From assembly GCA_000499405.2 (NCBI GenBank), contig HG738138.1:19879753-19943752 (forward strand): a stretch of DNA of 64,000 nt, given 5' to 3'. Positions 39,049 through 49,998 of this stretch are shown piece after piece. Under the pieces are notes generated by a model, which saw only the letters and a list, made by a program, of their open reading frames with translations, searched no databases and was not told the origin of the DNA. The DNA is from Onchocerca volvulus (taxonomy: Eukaryota > Nematoda > Chromadorea > Rhabditida > Onchocercidae). The stretch's first letter is position 1. Each line of letters opens with the position of its first letter. The translations under genes and the position numbers were made by a program.

Positions 39049-39636
39049 TCAAAGTAGTCGAGAAAGACTAATCTGTCGCCCGTTAATGTAATGATTTCGT
39101 TGTTGTACAGCCTTTATTGCGTCATCAATGTTCTCAAAAACAACAAATGCAAAGCCTCTGTGCAAACCTGTCTCCCAGTCCTGTAAAATTAACTAATAAA
39201 GAGGACGGAAGACTCTGCTCTTAAGTTGTGATGAAATATGCATTTCAATTTTTAAGTACAAATGTCAGTTATAAACAAATGAGAAAAACAGAAACTTACA
39301 TATAATAGTTTAACGTGTTGCACTTTGCCAAAACGATCAAAATGGAACTTCAAGTCTTCTATAAATAAATAACTGAAAACCCTTCTGCACCTCACTCAAA
39401 TATTTTAGGATTGAATAAATCAATACTTTAAGATCTAATAATAAAAATAGCTGTAATAAAAAACAGCAGTTTAATTATCCATAAATACTTCTTACAAATA
39501 ATGAATTTAAATTTCAAGATAACAAACTTTCACCGGTGAACCAGCTGACGTTTTTCAGTATGACACGAGCTGGTACCTGAGACGCTGAAAAATCTGTTGA
39601 AAACACTCTTATCAAAGTCCACCGTTTTATAAGCAT
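39049..39636 (-). CDS. SLIRP-like mitochondrial RRM protein, 97 aa
   Basis: Exons 39,636-39,534, 39,358-39,300 and 39,180-39,049. The compact product is nearly all RRM: VILKNVSWFTG (RNP2 side), HFDRFGKVQHVKLLY, then TGLHRGFAFVVFEN (RNP1) and HYINGRQI. This is the length and layout of SLIRP. The start chosen, MLIKRWTLIRVFST, gives a basic, amphipathic, acid-free N terminus, as expected for a mitochondrial presequence. A longer upstream open frame to 39,798 is AT-rich filler. It lies about 460 bp upstream of its longer paralogue and about 570 bp downstream of NDUFAF1, all on one strand. It is the more canonical of the two copies and so the better candidate orthologue. Confidence 0.78.
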
Positions 39637-40202
39637 CCAATAACTATGTAGTGAATTTATCTCACAATCTAGTATTATGCATTTTGTTAAACATTTATTT
39701 GTTTTTAGAAAAAAATGCCAAAATTTAACGATTGCTTCATAAACAATCTTTTTCACATCTGCCAACTTAAAAAAAAAAGTTAATCCATAAAAAAACAATT
39801 AATGCTGCTCAGCTTTTTTGAAGGCTATCTATATCAAAATAAAATATAACTGAACATAATAAAATATGATATACGGCATTGATAAACGAAAAAAAAAAAC
39901 TCGCTGGACAAATAAAGAAGCATTTATGAACATAATTTTATAGTAATAAGAACTAATATTTCTGAATTTCCTGCTCATCTATTTTAATCTCTCTGGCCAT
40001 CTATTTTGACCTTCCTTCTTTAAAACTTTCAAATTTGTTACAAATATCAATTTGATCTAAATAAAAACAATGTGAGTTTATAAACAAAGTAGACGTTTGA
40101 AGAGGAAAATTACAAGCATGCATTTGCCAATAAAACTATATACAATTAACGAAATATTTTCTTCAGATAAAAAATATGAACAACTTAAAACTACCCAGAA
40201 GT

Positions 40203-42534
40203 CTATGTACCCTCAGTAAACAATATCGGCAATTGATAAGCTTCATAAGAATGCCCTTCTAGATGACTTCTATCATGCACCACACCAATGTAATCAATTT
40301 CAAGCGAAAAATCTCCATCAATTCTATCCATCAACATTATCAATAATGAGCTGAAAATAAACTGTTGAGGGTTAGAAGGTTAGAAAAAATATTAACATGC
40401 TGAATGTGAAAACAATTTGAATCCTTGCAAAGAAAATGATGAAGCTTCAAATTTTAAAAAGTCCCAAAGTTATTTAACAATTATTGGTCAATAAAACCGG
40501 TCATAAAATAATTAGTTTCAATATTACAATTATGTAACAATTATTATCATAAATGGGATTTGAAGGCCAATGAGGCAAACCAATATTGGAGAAAAAGTAG
40601 CAGTAATCCTAGTACAGAAGCACTTGGGACAATAAAAGATTTGGCAAAATATATGCAGGAGATCAGTATGAACAAAACATCGAGATAAAGGATTAGAAAC
40701 TGAACATTTCAGAAAAAAATGGGCTTTCAAACTATTTATTAGTAGTAATAATACTATTAGTAATAACTATAATAATAATGATAGTGGCAACAAGAATAGC
40801 AATTAACTAATTTTTTTTCATAAGCATAAATTTGTATTTTATACCTGACGTTTATATTCTTTATTGGATATTGTTTATCCATGATTCGATTGCGTACAGT
40901 GTGGATAAACTTCGAGAACGGAATTGCTTCGTACTGCCAGTAGGGACCTCCATGAGTATGTAAATAATAACTATGGGCATCACCCCAGGTAATATCAAAC
41001 AAAAGCGGTGAATTCAACGAAATTTTGTATGTACGCCCATCACCACGGCACTGGAACAAAAATCCTCTACAACTATATTTTAAAAGATTAACATTTCTAA
41101 CCGCATATACACTGAACTAAAAAAAAAAGACCTTTTTTCTTTATAAATACTAAGAAAAACAACAGACATGAAAATATTCAAAAAACTATCAAAAAATTCA
41201 AATAATTCAAAGAAACGTAATTTAAAGAATAATCTTACCTTTATAAGGAAATGAGAATAGTTTGACCATTTACTAAAATATCTTTTCTTCAAAAAGGGTC
41301 CCCTTTCTTCAAATTTGATAGCTGCCCATCCTGCTCGTTCAATTCGTCCATCCTTTAAAAAAAGTGTTATGACTTATATTATAACCTATGGCAGTGACTT
41401 AAATGTTTCCTTAAAATACTCGAAGTGTATAAATATCGGAATACTCAAACAACAATGAACTGAAAGAATGTATCAAATAACCTTTATTAGCTCTGTGCTT
41501 AATCTACCTCTGAATAAAGCCGTTTTTCGGTCGGTAGGTACGAATTCACATTTTGAAAGTCCTTCATTACTATCCGAATCTGCACCACATCTCCAAAATT
41601 TAAATGACTGAAAAACATTTATGTAAAATCCACCCCCTGATTATAAACGCCTAAATTTGCAAGCAACAAAGTGTTCTTATAAATGCTTGAAATATCATGT
41701 ATTAAAGCAGTACCAAACTGAAATGATCACCTCTAGTGTTTTGAATGAGATATCTTTTCGGAACTGACCATTTCGGAGATTCCCCAAATCTTCAAGCATT
41801 TTTGGTTTGCAGATTCCAAAATGACCTTTCATTTCTTTAGCTACTTCCTGAACAACAAGAAAATTAGCTTTAAAAATCCTCCAAAGCTTAAATAATAAAC
41901 AATGTAGGTGCATTTTAAAGCTGATGATATGATTGGAGAATATTATTGTCCTCAGCTATACCGGTGAATAAAGAAACAGAATCCTGTATAATAATAAAGC
42001 AATTGTTGGCATTCATATCAAAGTAATTAAAGTTTGCGTCCAATACTAACTGAGGAAAACTAAAATTCTATGACAATAAAGCGTCCTTCTATTTTGCTTC
42101 AATTTTCCATATTTATCGAAGCAGTAGGAACGAATCCTATGAATCTGTTTTTTAAACTAACCATAGCATTGTTCCACAAAAATCCAGGCATTTCTTCGAC
42201 AACATCTTTGAGCTCTACCTGAGGATCAAAATCAGGTCTCATATATTTGTTCGGATAAGTAAGATTATTTGGTTCCACAACTTCCCTGCGAAACAGTGAC
42301 CGTACTTTTTTTTCCAATTTGCCGCGTAGTTCCGTTACCGACTGAAATTTATTCCAAATAATCCACACAAAAATCTCATCTTCACATACTCAAAATTAAT
42401 TCTTCACACAACTGATGAATTAAAATTACTTTTCTCTCATCTTTTAGTGGCAATGTAGATTCCTGGAGAAATGATATTGTAACAGGTCTGTTGCAGAGTA
42501 AATTGGTCCAAGTCGCGACACCTCTACACAACAT
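40203..42534 (-). CDS. NDUFAF1: Complex I assembly factor NDUFAF1 (CIA30)
   Basis: Seven exons: 42,534-42,430; 42,341-42,162; 41,847-41,731; 41,607-41,482; 41,352-41,239; 41,050-40,845; 40,350-40,203. The product is 331 aa, against about 327 in human. NDUFAF1 is a mitochondrial chaperone of the MCIA complex that helps build the membrane arm of respiratory complex I. The CIA30 domain fills the C-terminal two thirds: WRCGADSDSNEGLSKCEF, the FRGRLS strand, GWAAIKF, GDGRTYKISL, YWQYEAIPFSKF, and the closing GDFSLEIDYIGVV. The N terminus is basic with few acidic residues (MLCRGVATWTNLLCNRPV), consistent with a presequence. All exon phases match. The ATG is the first in the exon. Between its 5' end and the exonuclease gene lies a Helitron. 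Confidence 0.9.
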
Positions 42535-42960
42535 CATTAAAGGGAATCAATCGCAGAACTGTAAACGAAAACAATTACTCAGAAATTTATTTCCTCCTCG
42601 TCTATTTCAAGAATTACTTTTTAGTAATTGCTTTTTACAGAAACAAGATAAGCTATTCGAATTTTTTCTAAAAAATGATCAACAAGTAAAATCGTGCAAC
42701 AACTCACAAGCTTGAAATCTAAGAAAGTTCCAACAGCAATCTATTTCAAAGAACTGTTGTTATTATACCGGAATAATTCCAAATGTCAAAGAACTGACAT
42801 TTTTTGTTGATTCATAAACTGAATTTATTTAATACTAGCTGGACTCAGCCACACATTCTCACGGCAACGAGTGGTCTTCCAGCTAGTTATTAATATATTA
42901 TCAAATTTCAACAGTGTAGCTATGCATCATACTTCTATCCAACAACTGCAACACAGGCAC

Positions 42961-44573
42961 CATCCAAATGGCTTACCGATGGATATCATCATCATTATCC
43001 GAATGATGTTCGATGGGCTTCCGAATTTGCTAATCAAATATCTGGAATTCATCCCAGCTGCAGCTGCAGTAGAGCATATCTTACAGATCCATTTCCATCG
43101 GCTTCGATACCATAATTATTCGGCAACTGTTGCTTGTATCGTTTTGAAAACGTTACTATCCAAATCCTGTCCTAACATTACTGTATACCGCTTCAACAGC
43201 CAATGAACATTTTGTTGACGCGGGACATATTGCTCATTGGAAGATAACTTTGAAATAAATGGCAAAATAAATTTCTGAAAAAGCAATTTATTCATATGGT
43301 ACACACTTACAAATGATACATAAATGATTGCTTATACATTCATTTTATTTATTTGAATTTTTGTGAACTTTGCATTTTACACAGAAAATTTTAATACGAT
43401 TGTGTGTGTGTCCAAAATTTCAAACCCGCTTTTGTCTCAAAATTAAAATTTAAATCACAGGTTAAGCTAAAATCCTCTAGTCTCATCATTTTTGATTCCA
43501 ATCCTCGCTTATACATCGTGGAATGGCAAACGATCAGCAGCAATTCGTCTTCAACAACAACAATCTACTTCACCACCATATCGTACAGTCCCGATACTAA
43601 TGATGAGCATTTTTCAATCTTTATATCATTTTATCAGCCTATTTTTTTGCTTCCTTTTTTTCCCCTCCCCAATAAAGATATTATATATTTTACGGATATA
43701 TTGTATCATTTGGTATTTCTTTTTCTGTTTCCAATAGCTAGAAGATGAAAAAAACTACCCAGACTTTTTCCCCTTTTAGTTATTAAGAAAAAAAAAGGAA
43801 AGAAAAGAAATTCCAGATGATATAATATATCGTAAAATACATAATATCTTTATTGAGGGGAGGGGGGGGGATAGAAAAAAAAAAGCAAAAAAAATAGGCT
43901 GATAAAATGATATAAAGATTGAAAAATGCTCATCATTAGTATCGGGACTGTACGATATGGTGGTGAAGTAGATTGTTGTTGTTGAAGACGAATTGCTGCT
44001 GATCGTTTGCCATTCCACGATGTATAAGCGAGGATTGGAATCAAAAATGATGAGACTAGAGGATTTTAGCTTAACCTGTGATTTAAATTTTAATTTTGAG
44101 ACAAAAGCGGGTTTGAAATTTTGGACACACACACAATCGTATTAAAATTTTCTGTGTAAAATGCAAAGTTCACAAAAATTCAAATAAATAAAATGAATGT
44201 ATAAGCAATCATTTATGTATCATTTGTAAGTGTGTACCATATGAATAAATTGCTTTTTCAGAAATTTATTTTGCCATTTATTTCAAAGTTATCTTCCAAT
44301 GAGCAATATGTCCCGCGTCAACAAAATGTTCATTGGCTGTTGAAGCGGTATACAGTAATGTTAGGACAGGATTTGGATAGTAACGTTTTCAAAACGATAC
44401 AAGCAACAGTTGCCGAATAATTATGGTATCGAAGCCGATGGAAATGGATCTAAGATATGCTCTACTGCAGCTGCAGCTGGGACGAATTCCAGATATTTGA
44501 TTAGCAAATTCGGAAGCCCATCGAACATCATTCGGATAATGATGATGATATCCATCGGTAAGCCATTTGGATG
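42961..44573. repeat. Long inverted duplication, about 775-bp arms, 62-bp loop
   Basis: The left arm (42,961-43,734) and right arm (43,797-44,573) are reverse complements with only scattered differences, mostly homopolymer lengths near the centre and one A/G change near 43,050. Both arms encode the same 62-residue open frame (43,116-43,304 minus; 44,232-44,420 plus) and the same 81-residue stretch of another frame. The spacer is about 43,735-43,796. The near identity implies a recent event or an assembly artefact. A transcript would fold into a very long hairpin. Confidence 0.9.
43850..44420 (+). pseudogene. Exon-like host gene fragments in right arm (mirrored in left arm)
   Basis: In the right arm, plus strand, two stretches look like exons. 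One, from about 43,976 after AAGTAG, reads IVVVEDELLLIVCHSTMYKR, then GLESKMMRLEDFSLTCDLN, and stays open to about 44,150. The other follows TTTTTCAG at about 44,260 and reads KFILPFISKLSSNEQYV, then HWLLKRYTVMLGQ, and ends in TAA at 44,420. Composition and splice context suggest pieces of one host gene captured by the Helitron. I do not recognise the gene. The same sequence lies inverted in the left arm at about 43,090-43,560. Confidence 0.4.
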
Positions 44574-44809
44574 TCTCTGACGCAGCTTAGTAGTGGTAAC
44601 GCTTGGGCCGGGTCCAGTTCCAGTCTATACAAATAACAATGCAAATGTTCGTTTGTTCAAAACCTTGTCCGAAAATTCTTAAACATGCGCTTATTCAAAT
44701 GCAAAGTTGTGCCAAAATTTCAAAACAATCGATGAAGAACTTGCAACGTAGTGTCAAAAACCACAATGAACACTTAAATTTTTACTTATAAAGATTAGTT
44801 CTATATTTA

Positions 44810-44891
44810 CATATAAAGCCTTGATATCGGCAATCTTCTTCAAGAGACTGCCGTTAGCAGTTCCTTGTATTGTAGTCACATTATCCAGAAC
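44810..44891 (-). pseudogene. Orphan exon-like block
   Basis: On the minus strand, after TTATTTAG, an open stretch reads LDNVTTIQGTANGSLLKKIA, then DIKALY, followed by GTAAAT. It looks like a single coding exon but has no partner I can find. It sits immediately outside the Helitron 5' end and 250 bp beyond the exonuclease stop. It may be an alternative last exon of the exonuclease gene or debris of a gene split by the insertion. Confidence 0.25.
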
Positions 44892-45142
44892 TAAATAAAG
44901 GACAGATTTGAAAAGTACTGTTACTACTACTGCGCCTATTATTTTTCCCTCGAAAAATATGATCTTAAAAAGTTCAAGATTTGATGATAATGGAAATAAG
45001 AAATACCTAAATCTAAGGGGAAATGACAAATAATCTTAATTAGGTACTTATATCCAAAAGAAGCAAAATAAAAGACAAACGAAAAATTTTTAGTTGTTAA
45101 CAGATATCAAAACTGTAACTAACAAACAACGCAAAACAAGCA

Positions 45143-47084
45143 TCATACAGCATCCGTTAAAACAGTTCTATGATTTTGAGTTTTCACATTTATGTAACAC
45201 AATGACTCTTGTGGAGACGAAAAGACAACGATAATTAAAGAATTCCAAGAAGCGTAAGAAATCATTTTTCGAAGAGCATTATCAACAGCTACGATAGATT
45301 TCCCATCTATTTTCATTTTCAATCTTTCTGCATCAATATCCACCATAACAACATTATGTGAAATTATTTCTTCACTGACACGCTTCACCAACTCGTCCAG
45401 CGAATTGTAAGTATTGGTGTTCACGTACATTTCCCTGAAAATAAATGACTTCTTATGAAATTTCGATTTTTGTTCTAAACAAATTCTAATCAAAGAATTT
45501 TTCCGTCATTTCTCAAGCAAAGCTCTGTTTCTTAGCATCGGGAAGTTTTACGTGAAATATCAGTCATTAAAATATAAAACAAACTGCTCATTGTTTGCAC
45601 TGTCTTTGATGCCATCAGGAATAGCATAAAAAGCACTTTTGTTTTTGTTAAGTCGTAAGAATTGCGAAATAGGTTCAGATCCGCCAGCACAAGCTTGGAA
45701 AGCATCACTGAAATAACCATTAAATAGGAAATTCCACAAATAGAAAAACTCAATCAATATTGTGGAATTATTGTCCTGGGAATCAGCGATTTTCTAGTAA
45801 TAAAATTAGGAGGACTTACCTCCAACTCAAGGTTGGTTCTTCGCTCGATGTTTGAGGCGGTAGAGAATTCAAACAGCATATCACACAATATTTTACGACA
45901 TTTTTCTTGCAGGCGCAATAAGGAACAATACAAGCAACAGATAATGGCCTACCACATTTATCACAAGTCCGTACTACACTTTTCTGTAAGCACCAATTTT
46001 TATTTTCATTCTAATCAAGAAATATGAATGAATCCTGGACTAATTCCTTTCTGACAAAGCCAAAAAATCTCTCATAGTAAGTGATTTATTAAAATACAAA
46101 AAATGCTGAACCTTTTCAAACTGATAATTCTGACAATGTACGTGAGTTTCAAGAATACTGAAAAAAGCATAGTTGCCTTTTCAAAATGGCTTCCAAGAAA
46201 TTGATTTCTAGGAAATAACTGAAATAAAACAATATATTAAAAAAAATTACAACATCCAAGCATCGCCTTTTTCGTTGTGGTCCTTCAGCAATGCGAGCTT
46301 CTGAAGATAAATTTTTGCTTTTATTGATGCGCGCTCCAGAAGTGGTTAAGCCATTTTCACGAGCCCAATCATCAAAACTCCATCCCAAAGAAACATTCCC
46401 AAAACGAACTCTAAATACTCACGATTTGCATGATGCATAATAAACATTTAATACAAACCTGATACTTGATTTCAACAATAACAATAAGAACTTCAATACA
46501 TAAGCCATAGTATAATAATTACCCATGAGAAAGCTTATATTTCAATAGTTGCATAGTAATAACTGCATCATCGACAGAACAGTGTCCATTTTCTCCTTGA
46601 ATTTCTTTATCCAAAAATATTCTCGCCAATGTCTATAAATCATCCATGTCCATTTTATAAAAAATGCAATGAATAATAAGTATTTCGAGAAAATAAAGGG
46701 GCTATTATGCTACAGAATTTTCAAGAGTCTTCATATTCCTAAATTTAGTTATTACATAATATCAAAAGCAATCGCGAACAAATTTCAGAAATAAATATAA
46801 AAAAAGAAATTGAAAATTTTTACATGAGATACTATCAATGCAAAGATCGAATCCATCGGAACTGCAACGTTAAAAAATGAAAAAATATCCTTATAAAGTT
46901 TAAATAGGAAATTACTTTTAATGATGATCGTTGCCTGTCTTTACCAGATAAATTTAGGCAGAGAGATATATCAATACAATATGGATGTGTGATACGCATT
47001 GCTTTGAAATCGCATTCAAGAGTATGCCCAACCAAAATTGCATCGTTTGGCAAAATGTGTGATAAAGCTTTCTGAAAATATACC

Positions 47085-47120
<36 letters not shown>

Positions 47121-49489
47121 TATTATTATGAAAGCACTATTCATCAATTTGTTTTTAGTTCTCTGAAACTGAAAATATATACTCACATAAAGCTGACATA
47201 CGACATATCGATTATATTTATATTTTTTTAATTCTTAAAGTATTTAATGAATGAGTGAAAGATCAAAAAAAAAAAAAAAAAAACGTACAATACCAGATAA
47301 AATGGGACTGATTATTAAACATTGTTTTTTTATTAACTTGCAAAAAGGAGGAAATTTTTGTAGTTCTATATATGAGGCATAAATCACAGGTTCCAATCAT
47401 CATGACTTATGTTGATATGCTCTCTCAACCTGCTAATTCGCTGAATAGTAGGGTGAAGAAAATCCTGAAGGAAAGCGATTCTATACTAGAATAGCGAATG
47501 CATGCCGCGGGCGAGAAACTTGCGGATGAGTTAAGGAAAACAACTACAGTACATTCCAGATTTATAAGAATCATGGGGTGCATATAAAATTTTTCCACAT
47601 GAAAAGGGCTTCTTTGGAAATATGTGCTTGTTTTTTTTTTTTTTAAATAATAATTATGAAACTCTGCTTTAAGAATATGAAAAGAAAAGACTTGAAACCG
47701 ACTTGTACATCCTCAACCCGCACATTTACATTTTCAAGCATCTTCTCAGTGATACCACTATACTTTGTGACATAATCAACTATCCTATTCCTCGGTTTCA
47801 CGAGAGTGTCCAACAAAACTTCATAATATTCGTTGACCTGAAGGAAAAAAAAGTTAGGCAGATCCTGTTTAAGAAAACTAAAAATTATCATTTTCTTTGT
47901 TAAATATTAAAAAATTATGTCAATTTAAACATACAATTGATATCCTTGTCAGCTCACTTTCCCCGATTTCTGTAGTGCACATTTCACAATCAACTGCAAA
48001 AAATGGTGAATCAACTTTTACAGTACCATACTTTTCCTGAAATGATAATGAAGCGTTGAAATGGAATTAAAATAGTTGATAAAAATGCAAAATGATAAAT
48101 TCAACAAGATTACACTTTATAAATTTATTACTAATTTATAAAATGCAAAAATATGAAACACATATGCAAATCTTACTTTTGTTGGCACAATAGGCGTCAA
48201 TATCTCCAAAGATACATTATTCATTTTTGGAAAAGGATAACAAAAATCTACCATCTGTCGCATAGTAACTAGTAATGTACCTTTCATATTAGATTTAATA
48301 TGCTTTTCTAAAATGTGAGCGTGCTGAAAAGCAAATATCCTAAGAAAAATTAAACGGCTGAAATATACGACTAAAATATATCAATATTTGAAAAGAGATG
48401 AAAAAAGTTTTTACCATCCAAATTCGGATCCTGTGCGCTTCATTCTTACCAAATATATATAAAGATCAAAAATCAGAGCAAAAGTATTATTTCTGCTTCT
48501 GAGATATAATGCGTAAAAAGGAGAAACATACACATAATCTTGCATTAAATAAACTTCGCAATACTTACATTGACAATCCTTTTCAAACGTTCAAACTTTG
48601 AAAGCGGGACATTAAGCATACTTGTCCAAAACTCCATACCATTCCAAACTTCCGTCTGCATTCTAATGAAAGATTTTGAGCCGAAAAATTGATCGATGTA
48701 TGTCTCTTTTTTATTACTTTCCTAAGAAACACTTTGATATTATAACTGAAATCATAACTTTCTATTTAACATGCTATAAGAAATCATAAGTTTACAGCAA
48801 AAAGAGCGAAAGACAAGATACTTAATTTACCGGAAATAACTTACTACCATTTCGAGATCACATCCGACTCGAAATATGACTGCTTGTAATATTCCACGAC
48901 TTGGTCTTAGTGATATCCAAAGAGGTTTTTCAACATTATGAAATGACACGTAATGTACCAATTCGGCGATATCTAAAAATATGTTTATTATCATACAAAA
49001 TTTCGGACAGTGCATTCTAATATAAGTAATGCACAAATGAAAAAAACTTACTCTGACTTCCAAGCTTCATACCATTTAGCCTGTTTAAACTAAAGTTGAT
49101 TTTTGGAGGATCTTTCAGTTGCCGCATAGTCCGCAGTTTTTCACATAGTTTCAAAGAAACGTTTTTATCTGAAACAATATTAAATTTTTTAAAATACATA
49201 TCCCATTCTGAACAGCATTATCAATTAATTAAAATTTTATATGATTAGTGTTGCAAAAGTCGGTAGAAATATTCCTTTAACATGAAAGTTGATACTGCTG
49301 ATCTAGAGATAAAGGAGAAATTTGCAAAAAAAATTGACAGAACCACTGACCATCAAATGAATGCCCAAGAAACGTCGCTGATGTTAAATCCACTGCTGTA
49401 GGGTCATCACCAGAAAGTAACAACACCTCATTGATATTCTTTTTCAGTTTTTTTAATTTTCTTTCCTTATTACTTGACACTTTAAACAT
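45143..49489 (-). CDS. REXO5-like DEDDh RNA exonuclease, with one in-frame TGA
   Basis: Thirteen exons: 49,489-49,351; 49,168-49,052; 48,972-48,848; 48,721-48,569; 48,323-48,177; 48,036-47,935; 47,837-47,703; 47,071-46,916; 46,632-46,523; 46,410-46,254; 45,983-45,820; 45,707-45,552; 45,434-45,143. All phases match (650 codons plus stop). The DEDDh core is complete: FAVDCEMC (about residue 243), LVGHTLECDFKAM, then GHCSVDDA. The N-terminal region (AELVHYVSF...EKPLWISLRP) is that of REXO5/NEF-sp rather than REXO1. The family trims 3' ends of structured RNAs such as snoRNA and rRNA precursors, mainly in the nucleus. C-terminal to the nuclease is a Cys-rich knot (TCDKCGRPLSVACIVPYCAC, residues about 452-480) and a beta-rich tail. 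A TGA at 45,560-45,562 (codon 551) interrupts an otherwise open, correctly spliced frame, so the gene may be mutant, misassembled or truncated. Confidence 0.82.
47085..47118. repeat. Poly-T run in exonuclease intron
   Basis: About 34 consecutive T residues in the intron between the seventh and eighth exons. A similar long A-run lies at about 47,266-47,283. Either is a likely site of assembly length error. Confidence 0.8.
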
Positions 49490-49998
49490 GCAACAGCAAC
49501 CTTAGAAATAAAGTTTCCACAAACTGAAACATCTATTTATTATGACATAAATTAACAGCGCAAGAACATCTAACAAATACACGAACACAACGAAGCTGCA
49601 CAAATTTGACGGTTTACAAAAACAATATGAAACTCAAAAAAAAAGAAAAAAAAATACCGAAATCTCATCAAACGTTCACGAATCAAATTTTCTAACTAAA
49701 AAAAGCTTTAATCCAAATAATAACTTCACATTTTCGGAAACAGAAACCTTAATCTGTGCTAAATAGAAATATTCCAAATAAAAGTTCAGAAAGACAGAAA
49801 TTATAACGAATTTTCTGAATGAAAATTATTGAAACCTGCTGCAAGCAGGCAGAATAAACTGAGAATTTTGCCACACTTTTCTTAAGATCTCATCAGTGAT
49901 TTTTTGATGCAAGTCATTAAAGTTAAAAATTTATAATCCACACAATAAGTAACTGATGAGTACATAAGAAATGGATTTCAGCTCAAAAATGGTAATAG
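49490..49998. other. Short spacer between ric-8 and the exonuclease gene
   Basis: 509 bp between co-oriented genes, AT-rich, no separate gene seen. It holds the ric-8 3' untranslated region and whatever drives, or trans-splices, the exonuclease mRNA. Confidence 0.5.

Larger units (their letters stand above)
42835..44794 (-). mobile_element. Non-autonomous Helitron carrying a giant palindrome
   Basis: On the minus strand it starts TCTTTATAAGTAAAAATTTA at 44,794, preceded by A, and ends GTCCAGCTAG at 42,835, followed by T. These are the same terminal rules and nearly the same ends as the Helitron at 5,277-8,896. An inverted copy of the 5' end (TCTATACAAATAACAATG, then ATGTTCGTTTGTTCAAA) begins at about 44,623, as in the first element, where the matching copy sits beside the 3' hairpin. 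Between that and the 3' end the element has taken up about 1.7 kb of foreign sequence, mostly an inverted duplication. No Rep or helicase remnant is visible, so any movement must have used another copy's transposase. It sits in the gap between the exonuclease gene and NDUFAF1. Confidence 0.75.

Noticed and set aside
45560..45562. TGA as a selenocysteine codon
   Set aside because: No selenoprotein is known in this exonuclease family, nematode selenoproteins are extremely few, and I saw no obvious SECIS-like element. Base error or truncation is simpler.
45143..49489. Assignment to REXO1/PQE-1
   Set aside because: The region before the nuclease (HYVSF...PLWISLRP) and overall layout fit REXO5/NEF-sp better.
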